DNA of 64,000 nt from Cherax quadricarinatus (GCF_038502225.1 NC_091293.1:10881658-10945657), one strand, 5' to 3'; shown: positions 10,169 through 20,496, counted from the stretch's first letter. A program made the numbers and translations. Notes: generated by a model from the letters alone, not told the origin.

Positions 10169-12260
10169 ACCAGGCTGTTGCTGCTGGAAGCCCACTACCC
10201 CACATATCCACCATAGCCTGGTTGATCTGGTACCTGGTGAAGATACTTGTCCAGTTTCTGATATCTTCTGGTAAGATATTAAATAGTGTAGGACCCCAGA
10301 TGTTGATACAATGTTCCTTTATTGTCCCCACCGCACCCCTGCACCTCATTGGGTTTATTTTACACTTCCTTCCATATCTCTCACTCCAGTATGTTGTTAC
10401 GGCAGTGTGCAGATTTGGGACCAGGCCCTCGAGTATTTTCCAGGTATATATTATCTTTAGTGGCATCTGCAAATGATGATACAAAAGTGTGACGGGTGTT
10501 TTTATCTTTGTCTGCTATGATGATGAGCAACAGCAGAGATGCCAGGACAGTGCCTTGGTGCACTGAGCTTTTGACCTCGCTGATGCTGGATCTTGTTCTG
10601 TTTACTACTACTTTTGTGTTCTGTGTGTTAGGAACCCGAAAATCCATCTGCCTACCTTCCCCGTAATGCCCATGGTCCTCATTTTGTGCGCTATCACTCC
10701 ATGATCGCATTTGTCAAACTCCTTTGCACAATCTGTGTAAATCACATCCGCGTTTTGGTCGTCTTCCAACGCCTCCGTAATTCTGTCATAATGGTTGAAC
10801 AGCTGTGACGGGCATGATCGTCCTGTTCTAAAACCATGCTAGTGCGGGTTATGTTGGTTGTGCTGGTCCATGAAATTAGTAACCTGCCGTCTCATCACTC
10901 TTTCGAAGATTTTTATGATGTGAGGAGTTAGGGCTACTGGTGTGTAATTTTTAGCAAGTGCTCTACTACCTCCCTTATGCAAAGGAGCTATGTATGCACT
11001 CCGGTATTTCACCAAGATACAAGCTCTTTCTCCAAAGAATACTGAGGGCTCGTGCTAGTGGTACTTTGCACTTCTTTATAAATACACCATTCCATGAATC
11101 TGGTCCAGGTGCTAAGTGAGAGGGCATGTTGTTCATTTCTTTGTCGAAATCTATGGGATTTGTACTAATGTCAGCTAGTTGGTTTGTGCGGCCTTCTGCT
11201 GGGGTGAAAAATATTTCTGCATTTTCTACCTTGCTGTCATCTAGTGGGTTGCTGAACACTCATTTCCTGTTCATCGTCAGCATACGAGTCTCCTCTCAAT
11301 AATAGTTCAATTCTACAGGTAGTTCTTAGCTTGGATTTTGCATAGGAACAGAAATATTTTGGGTTTCTTGCAATATCCTGTATGGCCCTTTGTTCCCTTT
11401 GTACTTCTTCTGTTAGGTAAGACATCCTAAGTTTTAGCTCTGATTCAGTGATCTCTCAGCTAAGATTATCTTTCCTCTATTGCAGCTTATTTGATGTGTT
11501 TTTAAGCAATTCAGTAACCCGTTTTCTTCTGTACCATCTCCTACGCTCTCCCTCTTTATATCTGATCTTCTGGGTTTCCTCAATGGTACGTGCTTCATAC
11601 ATACTTTGTATGCTTCTTTATTCAGCTTCTCTAGGCACTGGTGGGGATTTAGGTGGCTCATGTCTGATTATAAGGATATGTCTGATAGCTCTTGGTTTAT
11701 TTTTTTCCCAGTCAGTTCTATGGTTGTTAAAATTAAACTTATTGAATATCTCGTCTTTAACATTAGTGACGCAGTTCCCTAATCCTGAGTTAATACTCGT
11801 TTGAACTTCTATGATGTTATGATCAGAGTATATTGTTTTTGTAACTGTTATGTCTCTGATTAGCTCTTCGTTGTTTGTGAATATCAAATCCAGGGTATTT
11901 TCATTTCTAGTGGGATCAATTATCTGTTGGTTCAACGAGTACTTTTCACAAAGCCTCATTAGTTCCCTGGTATGTACCTGTTGAGCCAGGGTGCTTCCCG
12001 GGGATATTTCTGGTATAACATTACGTTGTGCCATCTTCCATTTTACATGAGGGAGATTAAAATCTCCAAGGAGTAAAATATTTGGTGTGGGATTTTCTAG
12101 CCTATCCAGATAGCTATCTATCTTACTTAACTGATCTGTGAATTCCTCAGCAGTTGCTGATGGTGGTTTGTATACTAAGATAATTACCAAATTCCTATTT
12201 TCAACCTTAATGCCTAGAATTTCTACTGTATCATTCATAGAGTTCATCACATCAGTTCAA
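10119..12260 (-). pseudogene. Second Jockey/CR1-type LINE copy, strongly degraded
   Basis: Related to, but a different subfamily from, the copy at 7195-10168. The endonuclease half (12250-11618) is open for 210 codons and includes VYKPPSA, GDFNLPHVKW, LDLIFTN and YSDHN. The RT follows in short pieces in shifting frames: 11425-11237 (NPKYF region), 11259-10975 (APGPDSWN), 10710-10560 (QGTVLASL, SFADAT where the intact motif is FADDT) and 10484-10119 (YTWKILEGLVPN). The catalytic FADD is altered to FADA. The segment between about 10975 and 10710 carries the QHGF-like block out of frame. It is clearly dead. Confidence 0.8.
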
Positions 12261-12340
12261 AACATTCTTTGCGTGTTTCTGTAAATGCTCCAAACATGGC
12301 ATTCGCTTCTAACATAATTAACTCTGTCGTTTTTATTTGA

Positions 12341-12820
12341 TTTCAGACCCTGAAAGATGTAGAGTTAGGGGGGATATGACTGAGGTGTATAAATAGAAAG
12401 CAGGAATAAATAAAAGGGATGCAAATAGTTTGCTAAAAATATCTAGCCAAGGCAGGACTCACAGCAATGGTTTCAAGTTGGAAAAATTCAGATTTAGTAA
12501 GGATATAGGAAAGCACTGGTTTAATAGAGTTATGGATGAGTGGAACAAACTCCCGAGTACCGTCATAGAAGCTAAAATGTTGTGTAGTTTAAAAAAAAAA
12601 ATAGGTTAGATAAACACATGAGTGGGTGTGGGTGTGTGTGAGTTGGACCTGACTAGCTCGTGCTAGTAGGTCTGATGCCGTGCTCCTTCCTTAAGTGGAT
12701 GTGACTTGGACCTGACAAGGTTGGGTCAGTGGCATAAGCCTTTAGACGACTTGGACCTGCCTCGCATGGGTCAGTAGGCCTACTGTAGTGTTTCTTTTTC
12801 CTTATGTTCTTATGAAACGG
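12341..12820 (+). mobile_element. CR1-like LINE 3'-end fragment
   Basis: It begins within the C-terminal ORF2 region (match to about 18836) and runs through the 3' UTR to a terminal 'cttatgttcttatg'. Remnants of the KLEKFRF, GNRVVDEWN-like block are visible in translation with stops. The 3' UTR carries the cctgcctcgcatgggtcagtaggcc type of sequence also seen at 56226-56740 on the other strand. Between it and the LINE to its left (12261-12340) I see nothing recognisable. Confidence 0.75.
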
Positions 12821-13134
12821 AGGCGCGTAAATCGGTTGCGTCTTGGTGCTGATAAATAGATCTGAAATGAAATATACGTGCTCTCTGATGAAGTATACTA
12901 TTAAACAAAAGGTGTATGTCAACAAAACCTACTAACTTGCACAGAGGTGATGTACACCTTCCCATGTGATAGCTATGCAGTCTTGTATGGCCACTATGCA
13001 GTCTTGTATGGCTACTATGCAGTCTTGCGGGAACCATTTCCCAAATTTGACATTGATAAAAAAATGGCTAGCCTTTTAGACTTGACCAGTGACGTTGCCA
13101 TCAATCCCGAATGCTCTTAGACTAAGTTGAAAAA
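12821..13134. other. Unclassified spacer with a small 21-bp tandem repeat
   Basis: No gene. At about 12970-13028 three near-copies of a 21-bp unit containing 'ctatgcagtcttgtatgg' lie in tandem. Confidence 0.5.
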
Positions 13135-13149
13135 AAAATCAATATGGTG

Positions 13150-13300
13150 ACATATGGTGACCGTGTACTTAGCTCAGTGGTGACGTGTACTTAGCTCAGT
13201 GAAGACCTGTTTGTGTGCTCTTGAGTGGTGACCTGTACTTTGAGTGCTGACCTATACTTAACTCTGTGAAGAAGTGTCTTGTTTGCTCCCGTGGACTGAA
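13150..13300 (+). promoter_or_regulatory. CR1 5' UTR with imperfect 22-bp tandem repeats
   Basis: Repeated words 'gtacttagctcagt' and 'ggtgac' recur with a period of about 22 bp. CR1 5' UTRs hold the internal promoter; repeat units here could be promoter modules, but that is inference. Confidence 0.45.
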
Positions 13301-13305
13301 CCAAG

Positions 13306-14145
13306 ATGCCCTCCATCGAGCAACTTTACCAGCAACTTAAGGAAGAATTGAGGGCAGCGAAGATGGAGATACGGCGACTGACCGAAGAAAACAAGAGGAT
13401 TCGTAGTAGTCCTCCTGTTTCGAGTCCTCAGGTCAAGAAGGGATCGTGGTCAGTGGTTGGACAGCAGGGGACGACGAAGTTGACGATCAAGAAGACGAAT
13501 GGAAAGCCAGAAACGATGAAGAAGAAAGAGACTGCTGTGGAAACTCCCGTGGAAACCTCCAACGCATTCTCGGTGCTGCCCGACGAATGTGAGTCTACTA
13601 CTGGGATCGTCACGACGAACGACAACAAGGAAGGTAAGAATATTGTTGTTGTTGGGGATAGCCAGGTTAGATACATGGATAGGGCATTCTGCTTGAAGGA
13701 CAGGAGTAGGAGACAAAGGGTATGCTTTCCTGGGGCTGGGATGGAGGACATTGTTAGCCGGCTTGACAACATCATGAACGGTAATGGGATCAATCCTATT
13801 ATTTGCCTCAGTGCTGGAGGCAATGATGTTGGCAAGCGTAGAAGTGAGGATTTAGTTAGAAAGTTCAGGACAGCTATAGACATGATTAGGAAGAAGGGGG
13901 GGCGCCCTGTTATATGTGGCATTTTGCCAAGAAGAGGTGTTGGTAATGAATGGTTGTCCAGAGCAATTGGTATTAATTGTTGGCTGGATAAACACTGTAA
14001 GGATAATGCAGTACCATTCATTGACAACTGGGACAACTTCTATGGCCGAAATGACATGTATGCCAGGGATGGGGTTCACTTATCCAGGGCAGGTGTGGGT
14101 TTTCTTGCTAACTCAGTTGAGGGGGTTGTTAGGACTTTAAACTAG
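13306..14145 (+). CDS. CR1 ORF1 protein with coiled coil and SGNH/GDSL esterase domain
   Basis: 279 codons, intact. The start codon follows an 'accaag' context, a reasonable initiation site. Residues 1-35 are a heptad-rich, charged helix likely to form a coiled coil. Residues about 35-105 are a low-complexity basic linker. The esterase fold runs from about 112: block I is GDS at 117-119 (nucleophile Ser119), block III is GGND at 171-174, and block V is DGVH at 255-258 (Asp255, His258). All catalytic positions are present. CR1 ORF1 proteins bind element RNA, and their esterase domain is thought to act on lipids or membranes. ORF2 begins 14 bases after the stop, so ORF2 may depend on reinitiation. 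Confidence 0.85.
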   Translation: MPSIEQLYQQLKEELRAAKMEIRRLTEENKRIRSSPPVSSPQVKKGSWSVVGQQGTTKLTIKKTNGKPETMKKKETAVETPVETSNAFSVLPDECESTTGIVTTNDNKEGKNIVVVGDSQVRYMDRAFCLKDRSRRQRVCFPGAGMEDIVSRLDNIMNGNGINPIICLSAGGNDVGKRRSEDLVRKFRTAIDMIRKKGGRPVICGILPRRGVGNEWLSRAIGINCWLDKHCKDNAVPFIDNWDNFYGRNDMYARDGVHLSRAGVGFLANSVEGVVRTLN

Positions 14146-14159
14146 GATTAGTTAGAGGT

Positions 14160-16096
14160 ATGGGTTTTTGCAGGAAAACTGTGAAGTCGCAGGGTAGTAA
14201 TATGAGTACTAGGAGAACTAGTAATAGGCAAAATGAGGTGGATATTGGAAAGCCAGTGGCACAAATTGACAAGGACAGTAATAGGTTTAGTGGAATAATA
14301 GAAAAAAGCAGGAAGGGTAAAGAGAGAGGAGGGTCATTAAAAGTTTATTACACAAATAGTCGCAGTGCTAGGAATAAGATGGACGAGTTGAGACTAGTTG
14401 CTAGTGCAGGTAACATAGATGTATTTGCCATTACTGAGACGTGGTTTAATTCAAAAAGTCGGGACATGCCTGCAGAATGTCACATTCAGGGTTTTAAATT
14501 GTTCCAAGTAGATAGAAGTATCGGGAAGGGGGGTGGGGTGGCATTGTATGTCCGAGATCGCTTGAACTGTTGCATAAAAACGGGTATTAAGTCTGAAGTA
14601 ACACATACAGAGTCTGTTTGGATAGAATTTTCAGAGGGGCATGAAAAATTAATTTTAGGTGTGATATACCGTCCCCCAAATTTAGATAGGGACCAAGGGA
14701 GACTACTATGGGAGGAAATTGTTAGGGCCACAAGGCACGATAATGTAGTAATTCTAGGAGACTTTAACTTTAGTCATATTGATTGGAATTTCTTGACTGG
14801 GAATTTAGAATCATACGATTTCCTAGAAGTAGTTCAGGATTGTTTTTTGAAGCAGTTTGTGACAGAACCTACAAGGGGAAATAACCTGCTTGACTTAGTT
14901 CTGGCAAACAATGAATCCCTTGTTAATAATTTAGAAGTTTCAGAGGAACTGGGTGCTAGCGACCACAAAGCAATTACATTTAGAATTGAATGGAAGTATG
15001 ATAGTAGGGATAACTCAGTAACAGTCCCAGATTTTCGCTTAGCAGATTACGATGGGCTTAGAGAACACTTATCATCTGTTGACTGGGGTAACGAAGAGAG
15101 CTATCAATATGACAGTTTTCTGAACACAATACATGCTGCTCAAAGAACGTTTATCCCTTATAAGGAAATTAGATCAAATAGAAATGACCCTAAATGGATG
15201 AATAATAGGCTGAAATATCTACTAGGGCATAAGAAAGGAATTTATAGGCGTATCAAAAGAGGCGAGGGTCATCTTATGAATCAGTATATTGACATTAAGA
15301 GGGACATTAAAAAGGGGATAAGAAAAGCTAAAAGGGACTATGAAATTAAAGTTGCTAGGGATTCTAAAACTAATCCAAAAAGTTTTTTCCAGGTATATAG
15401 AACAAAAGTCAGAGATAAGATAGGTCCCCTTAAAAATAACTATGGGCATCTTACTGACAAAGAGAATGAAATGTGCTCGATTTTAAATAATTATTTTCTC
15501 TCGGTTTTTACACAGGAAGACACTAATAATATCCCGGTAATTAATTTTTATAGTGGATCAGAAGAAGATAAATTATGTAACATCACAGTCACTAGTGAAA
15601 TGGTTGTGAAGCAGATAGACCGACTGAAGCAAAATAAGTCACCGGGTCCTGATGAGGTTTTTTCAAGGGTTCTTAAGGAATGCAAAATGGAAGTCTGTGA
15701 ACCATTAACTAATATTTTTAATTTATCTCTTCAAACAGGTGTAGTGTCTGATATGTGGAAGATGGCTAATGTAATTCCTATTTTTAAAACAGGGGACAAG
15801 TCGTTACCGTCAAATTACCGCCCAATAAGCCTGACCTCAATTGTAGGCAAGTTGCTAGAGTCAATTATAGCTGAGATTACAAGAAGCCATCTCGATAAGC
15901 ATAGCTTGATTAATGATACTCAGCATGGATTCACAAGAGGCCGGTCTTGTCTAACTAATTTATTAACTTTCTTCAGTAAAGCTTTTGAGGCTGTTGACCA
16001 CGATAAAGAATTTGATATTGTTTACTTAGATTTTAGTAAGGCATTTGATAGAGTTCCGCACCAAAGACTGTTGAAGAAAGTAGCAGCTCATGGCAA
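14160..16096 (+). pseudogene. CR1 ORF2, N-terminal part: APE endonuclease and first half of RT
   Basis: Open from Met at 14160 (or 14202) until the inserted PLE DNA. The endonuclease spans residues about 60-280: YTNSRSARNKMDEL, the catalytic Glu in ITETW, KGGGVALYV, VIYRPPN, GDFNF and ASDH. A linker rich in Lys follows. RT motifs begin at about residue 485: NKSPGPDEV, NYRPISLTS, QHGFTRGRSC, then YLDFSKAFDRVPH with the first catalytic Asp. The frame leaves CR1 after AAHG at about 16094 and runs a few codons into PLE DNA. Together with 18119-19117 it would give one normal-length ORF2, so the interruption is the cause of death. Confidence 0.9.
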
Positions 16097-16131
16097 TATA
16101 AACACAAATGCAGTATAATGTGATCCTTTAT

Positions 16132-16170
16132 TGACTACGTTTCGCCCACACAGTGGGCTTTTTCAAGTCA
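16132..16170 (-). ncRNA. Hammerhead-ribozyme-like motif (PLE family B, left arm)
   Basis: Reverse complement of the motif at 17948-17986, identical in sequence: stem I UGAC/GUCA, core UUGAAAA, stem II GCCCAC/GUGGGC, GAAA and the GUA triplet. Confidence 0.6.
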
Positions 16171-16339
16171 CAAACAGAACTACCTGGGGTGGAAGGAACG
16201 CGAGTATTTATAGTCCGGCTGAGGTCAGGTGAAGAATGCTGCATCCGATGATGTACCGAGTTGGGTTGTAGAGTCTAAAAACTTGGGTAGCTTGGAAAGG
16301 AGACTGGACAAGTTTGTGAGCAGACCTTCTACAGTGTTC

Positions 16340-17103
16340 TTATGTGGGATAGCGATGAAGAAGTTTCTTGGCAAGTGGTTCAGCTATGTTATAGAAGCCA
16401 CTATTCTGGTTGAAGTTGTCGGATATAGAAATAAGTGATGATTCCAGGATTCTTCGGTATTGAGTGTTGTCTTCTGTGGCGATAAGTCTTGAGTTTCTGT
16501 AGTTTATCAGGTGGTTGTGTGAATTACGGTGTTGTACGCAGGCATTCCTTGTGTCGTCAGACCTGCTTGCGTATTGGTGTTCTGAAATACGTGTTTGGAG
16601 GTCCCTTGATGTTTCGCCCACGTATAACTTGTTGCAGTCATTACAAGGGATTATGTATACCCCTGCAGAGGATGGAGGCTTGTCCTGCCTACTACTGGTG
16701 ATGTCCTTGATGGTCGTGGTTGTGGAGGTAGATACTTGGAATGATGTTTTGGCAAAGATGTTGGAAACATGTTTGGCAATGGAGTTGGTGGGAAGGACTA
16801 TGTATCTCTTCTCGCCAGTGTCTTCTCTGGGTGTGTTGAAGATGTTTAGTGCTCGCCGTCTGCAGTCTCTGATGAAGTGACGAGGATAGTGGAGTTTGGA
16901 AAATACCTGTTCAATTATAGTGCATTCTTCCTCAAGGAACTCGTTGCTGCAGATTCTGAGTGCACGCAGGAAGAAGCCTATAATTACACCACGTTTGGTT
17001 TTGGTGTCGTGGTGAGAGTAGAAGTGGAGAAGATCGTTTTGGTTGGTGGGTTTTCGATAGACTTTAAAACGAAGTTCGTGGTCAGCTTTGCAGAGTAGAA
17101 CAT
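16340..17103 (-). pseudogene. PLE family B protein, C-terminal part with GIY-YIG endonuclease
   Basis: On the minus strand from 17103 downward the frame reads the end of the RT region (FKVYRKPTNQNDLLHFY, then HDTKTKRG) and the linker. The endonuclease domain follows: GVYIIPC near its start, LYVGETSRDLQ, an ISEH block and an HNHLINY block, stopping at 16340. Internal stops depend on frame, and the longest Met-initiated piece is 16621-16340. RT catalytic motifs are absent because the copy is 5'-truncated. Confidence 0.75.
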
Positions 17104-17778
17104 CACCACGACACCAAAACCAAACGTGGTGTAATTATAGGCTTCTTCCTGCGTGCACTCAGAATCTGCAGCAACGAGTTCCTTGAGGAAGAATGCACTA
17201 TAATTGAACAGGTATTTTCCAAACTCCACTATCCTCGTCACTTCATCAGAGACTGCAGACGGCGAGCACTAAACATCTTCAACACACCCAGAGAAGACAC
17301 TGGCGAGAAGAGATACATAGTCCTTCCCACCAACTCCATTGCCAAACATGTTTCCAACATCTTTGCCAAAACATCATTCCAAGTATCTACCTCCACAACC
17401 ACGACCATCAAGGACATCACCAGTAGTAGGCAGGACAAGCCTCCATCCTCTGCAGGGGTATACATAATCCCTTGTAATGACTGCAACAAGTTATACGTGG
17501 GCGAAACATCAAGGGACCTCCAAACACGTATTTCAGAACACCAATACGCAAGCAGGTCTGACGACACAAGGAATGCCTGCGTACAACACCGTAATTCACA
17601 CAACCACCTGATAAACTACAGAAACTCAAGACTTATCGCCACAGAAGACAACACTCAATACCGAAGAATCCTGGAATCATCACTTATTTCTATATCCGAC
17701 AACTTCAACCAGAATAGTGGCTTCTATAACATAGCTGAACCACTTGCCAAGAAACTTCTTCATCGCTATCCCACATAA
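17104..17778 (+). pseudogene. PLE family B protein, GIY-YIG endonuclease end (right arm)
   Basis: Mirror copy of 16340-17014. It starts within HHDTKTKRG and contains the linker and the GIY-YIG domain (VYIIPCNDCNKLYVGET, then R and E/H positions downstream), ending at 17778. The CNDC cysteines between the two halves of the motif fit the Cys-containing GIY-YIG variant of PLEs. No upstream RT exists in this copy. Confidence 0.8.
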
Positions 17779-17947
17779 GAACACTGTAGAAGGTCTGCTC
17801 ACAAACTTGTCCAGTCTCCTTTCCAAGCTACCCAAGTTTTTAGACTCTACAACCCAACTCGGTACATCATCGGATGCAGCATTCTTCACCTGACCTCAGC
17901 CGGACTATAAATACTCGCGTTCCTTCCACCCCAGGTAGTTCTGTTTG

Positions 17948-17986
17948 TGACTTGAAAAAGCCCACTGTGTGGGCGAAACGTAGTCA
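17948..17986 (+). ncRNA. Hammerhead-ribozyme-like motif (PLE family B, right arm)
   Basis: Stem I UGAC (17948-17951) pairs with GUCA (17983-17986). The core is UUGAAAA (17952-17958), then one A, stem II GCCCAC/GUGGGC around a UGU loop, GAAA (17975-17978), C-G-U-A, with cleavage expected after A17982. Core positions 3 and 8 are U and A instead of C and G. Confidence 0.6.
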
Positions 17987-18118
17987 ATAAAGGATCACAT
18001 TATACTGCATTTGTGTTTATATTGCCATTGTGTCGGTATTTTATACCATTTATTTCCATCGTCTTCAAGTATCTTCTGCTTCTATCAACTTTTCTGTACT
18101 CGACTGAAGAAGCCTACT

Positions 18119-19117
18119 GGGGGGAGGGTGCTCTCGTGGATCGAGTCATGGCTCACAGACAGGAAGCAGAGAGTGTCCATAAATGGGGTTAAATCCGAGT
18201 GGGGATCAGTAACAAGTGGCGTTCCACAGGGATCAGTCTTGGGCCCGTTGTTGTTTATAATATATATCAATGATCTTGATGAAGGAATTGCTAGTGATAT
18301 GAGCAAATTCGCCGATGACACGAAGATAGGTAGGATAATTGATTCAAACGTAGATGTTAGGGAACTTCAGGAGGATTTAGACAAACTCTACTCTTGGTCA
18401 GAAAAGTGGCAGATGCAGTTCAATGTGGATAAATGCAAGGTTCTGAAGCTCGGGAGTGTCTATAACCCTAGCACTTATAAGTTAAATAATGTAGAACTTA
18501 GCCATACAGATTGCGAAAAGGACTTGGGGGTTATGGTAAGCAGCAACCTTAAACCAAGACAGCAATGCCTAAGCGTACGTAATAAGGCAAATAGATTACT
18601 GGGATTTATATCAAGAAGTGTAAGCAACAGAAGTCCAGAGGTCATACTGCAGCTTTATACATCATTAGTAAGGCCTCACCTAGATTATGCAGCTCAATTC
18701 TGGTCTCCATATTACAGAATGGACATAAATTCGTTAGAAAACATTCAGCGTAGGATGACTAAATTAATACATAGCATTAGAAATCTTCCTTATGAAGAAA
18801 GATTGAAGACTCTTAAGTTACATTCACTTGTTAGACGAAGAATGAGGGGAGACCTGATCGAAGTGTATAAGTGGAAGATAGGTATTAATAGGGGGGATAT
18901 TAACAAGGTCTTGAGGATATCTCTCCAAGAGAGAACCCGCAGTAATGGATTTAAATTAGATAAGTTTAGATTTAGAAAGGACATAGGAAAGTATTGGTTT
19001 GGAAATAGGGTAGTTGATGAGTGGAACAGTCTACCTAGTTGGGTTATTGAGGCTAGGACTTTGGGTAGTTTCAAATTTAGGTTGGATAAGTACATGAGTG
19101 GGAGGGGTTGGATTTGA
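18119..19117 (+). pseudogene. CR1 ORF2, C-terminal part: second half of RT
   Basis: Continues the ORF2 of 14160-16096 after the PLE insertion. It resumes at GGRVLSWIESWL and holds GVPQGSVLGPLLF, the catalytic FADDT, the thumb region with DLGVMVSSNLKPR, RPHLDYAAQFWSP and the C-terminal FRKDIGKYWF, GNRVVDEWN and LDKYMSGRG blocks. The frame is open to the stop at 19115-19117. All RT catalytic residues are intact across the two halves. Confidence 0.88.
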
Positions 19118-19271
19118 GTGGGACTTGCACATCGGAGCTTGTTTCTTGGGTGGCATTGAAAATTGGGATGGGCAAATGTTTTGTTAGTGGGATGAATTGT
19201 AAAGGACCTGCCTAGTATGGGCCAACAGGCCTTCTGCAGTGTTCCTCCTTTCTTATGTTCTTATGTTCTTA
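19118..19271 (+). other. CR1 3' UTR and 8-bp tail
   Basis: About 150 bp after the ORF2 stop, ending in tandem TTATGTTC units (about 19252-19271). The segment with 'cctgcctagtatgggccaacaggcc' also ends other CR1 copies in this window. Confidence 0.8.
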
Positions 19272-19700
19272 TATCCCTGCGAGAGATAGACTGGTGGTGG
19301 GCTGCGGAACGTGCAGAGACTGTACTTAGGTTGCCCTGGACACTAGAATGACAAGTGATCCAGAAGAAAACTGACTTTATGCTTACTGAAGAGGCAACAC
19401 AATTAGTGTTTATTACAAAAGACAATTTGACGCGAGGAGTCAGACCTCCAAAGAGCTTTCAACGCATTGTCAGTCAGATTACAGCAAAAGAATAAGTTGG
19501 AAGAGAAATTATGTAGACAATGGTTGCAATAACATACAACTTTGTCGTGAAAATAGTCAAATCCGATAAGCGTCCTTCCACTACACTATTTGGAAAAGCA
19601 GCTGCATGTCTTACACCATCCCAATATTTAGATCCATCAGTGTCCACGTCCACGGCTGTACCATGTGGGTTCTAGTGACAATGGCCAAGGAAGAGAGTAC
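19272..19700 (-). pseudogene. LINE fragment with an RNase H domain (broken)
   Basis: Translating the minus strand by eye gives the RNase H pattern VDTDGSK, then GRLSDLTIFTTKLY (LYAI-like helix). After a frame change comes SDNALKALW, then FFWITCHSSVQGN, which matches the WIPSHVGVQGNE block of LINE RNases H. At least two frameshifts and several stops are present. The R1/I/Jockey-like groups carry such a domain, but I cannot say which this is. The DNA to its right (19700-20315) may be the RT part of the same element but I cannot show it. Confidence 0.5.
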
Positions 19701-20315
19701 GCATGCCCATGGGAGTAATACGAGACTTTGAAAAGGGATGGCAGCGAGATACTAGAATCATTGGTATCTCACAAGGAGAGAAACAGAAAAGTTAACAGAA
19801 TATACATTATTATAATCATAACTAAGCGCTAAAAGCAGAATGTACAGAAAATGGAAGTTGGTTGAGAGAAGTAATTATAGTCTGGATGCGAAGGTTAATA
19901 GGGAGGTAATTAAGCAGGATGGCATTGACAGTGTCAGTTTTACTAACGCCTGCGATTATTCATGAGGATCATGAAAGTGAACCATGTAATGTAGACAAAT
20001 CTCAACAGTCTTGCATGGAATATTAGGCTTCATATAGTCTTTGAAATGAGGACGAGTGAAAGGCAGTTAGGCACAAACGTCGCCTGGATGATGGATGGCA
20101 TCAAGCCTGGAGAGAATAGCTGTTGAAACAGATGAATAAACTTGATCCTCCTTCTGTGGGCTGAAGCACAGAATATTTTGGCCAGGTCCGTGAACCAAAT
20201 ACCCCATGTCGGGGTAATGAAGCCCACTTGGATTTTTTTTTTTTTGAATATAGGAGGAAGAAGAAAAGTATCAGGCATGGTATTCAACACAGTGGAAGTT
20301 GTCTTGTTATTAGGT
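19701..20315. other. Unclassified sequence
   Basis: No frame here resembles a protein I know. An 86-codon minus-strand frame at 20030-20290 has no recognisable domain. It could be a decayed continuation of the RNase H LINE. Confidence 0.4.
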
Positions 20316-20329
20316 TAGGTAAGGTTTGT

Positions 20330-20482
20330 AATAAAGTTGGTAGAATTACCGACAATATGTAAAGTAAAAGGACACAAGTGCAACTAATGTGACATTTATT
20401 GTGGCAACGTTTCGCTCCTGGAGAGCGAAACGTTGCCACAATAAATGTCACATTAGTTGCACTTGTGTCCTTTTACTTTACA
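20330..20482. mobile_element. PLE family A terminal palindrome with 14-bp target duplication
   Basis: Two 61-bp arms (20357-20417 and 20423-20483) are perfect reverse complements around the 5-base loop CTGGA. Each arm is the last part of PLE family A, from the 3' strand of hammerhead stem II through GAAACGTT to the end. The insertion is flanked by TAGGTAAGGTTTGT at 20316-20329 and 20483-20496. Confidence 0.85.
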
Positions 20483-20496
20483 TAGGTAAGGTTTGT

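Larger units (their letters stand above)
16094..18116. mobile_element. PLE family B: two truncated copies in inverted orientation, inserted in CR1 ORF2
   Basis: Arms at 16090-17014 and 17104-18029 are near-perfect reverse complements of about 925 bp, separated by 89 bp. Each arm is a PLE 3' half with its 3' end facing outward. The left copy reaches slightly further toward the 5' end (to 17103). Such truncated inverted partners are a known feature of Penelope-like insertions. At the right, 18030-18116 adds a partial end of another PLE family, cut in the middle of a hammerhead stem II. Confidence 0.85.
13135..19271 (+). mobile_element. Near-full-length CR1-clade LINE, interrupted by a PLE pair
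   Basis: Without the nested insertion this is about 4.1 kb: a 5' UTR, ORF1 with an SGNH-esterase domain, ORF2 with APE endonuclease and RT, and a 3' UTR. It ends in copies of the 8-mer TTATGTTC. An esterase ORF1 and a 3' tail of 8-bp repeats rather than poly(A) are both known CR1 traits. The only gross lesion I see is the insertion at 16094-18116. Confidence 0.9.

Noticed and set aside
13428..14036. 202-codon minus-strand frame
   Set aside because: Antisense shadow of CR1 ORF1, which has clear esterase motifs on the plus strand.
16515..16880. 121-codon frame on the plus strand (mirrored at 17238-17603 minus)
   Set aside because: Antisense of the PLE linker and GIY-YIG region; it appears twice because of the inverted repeat.
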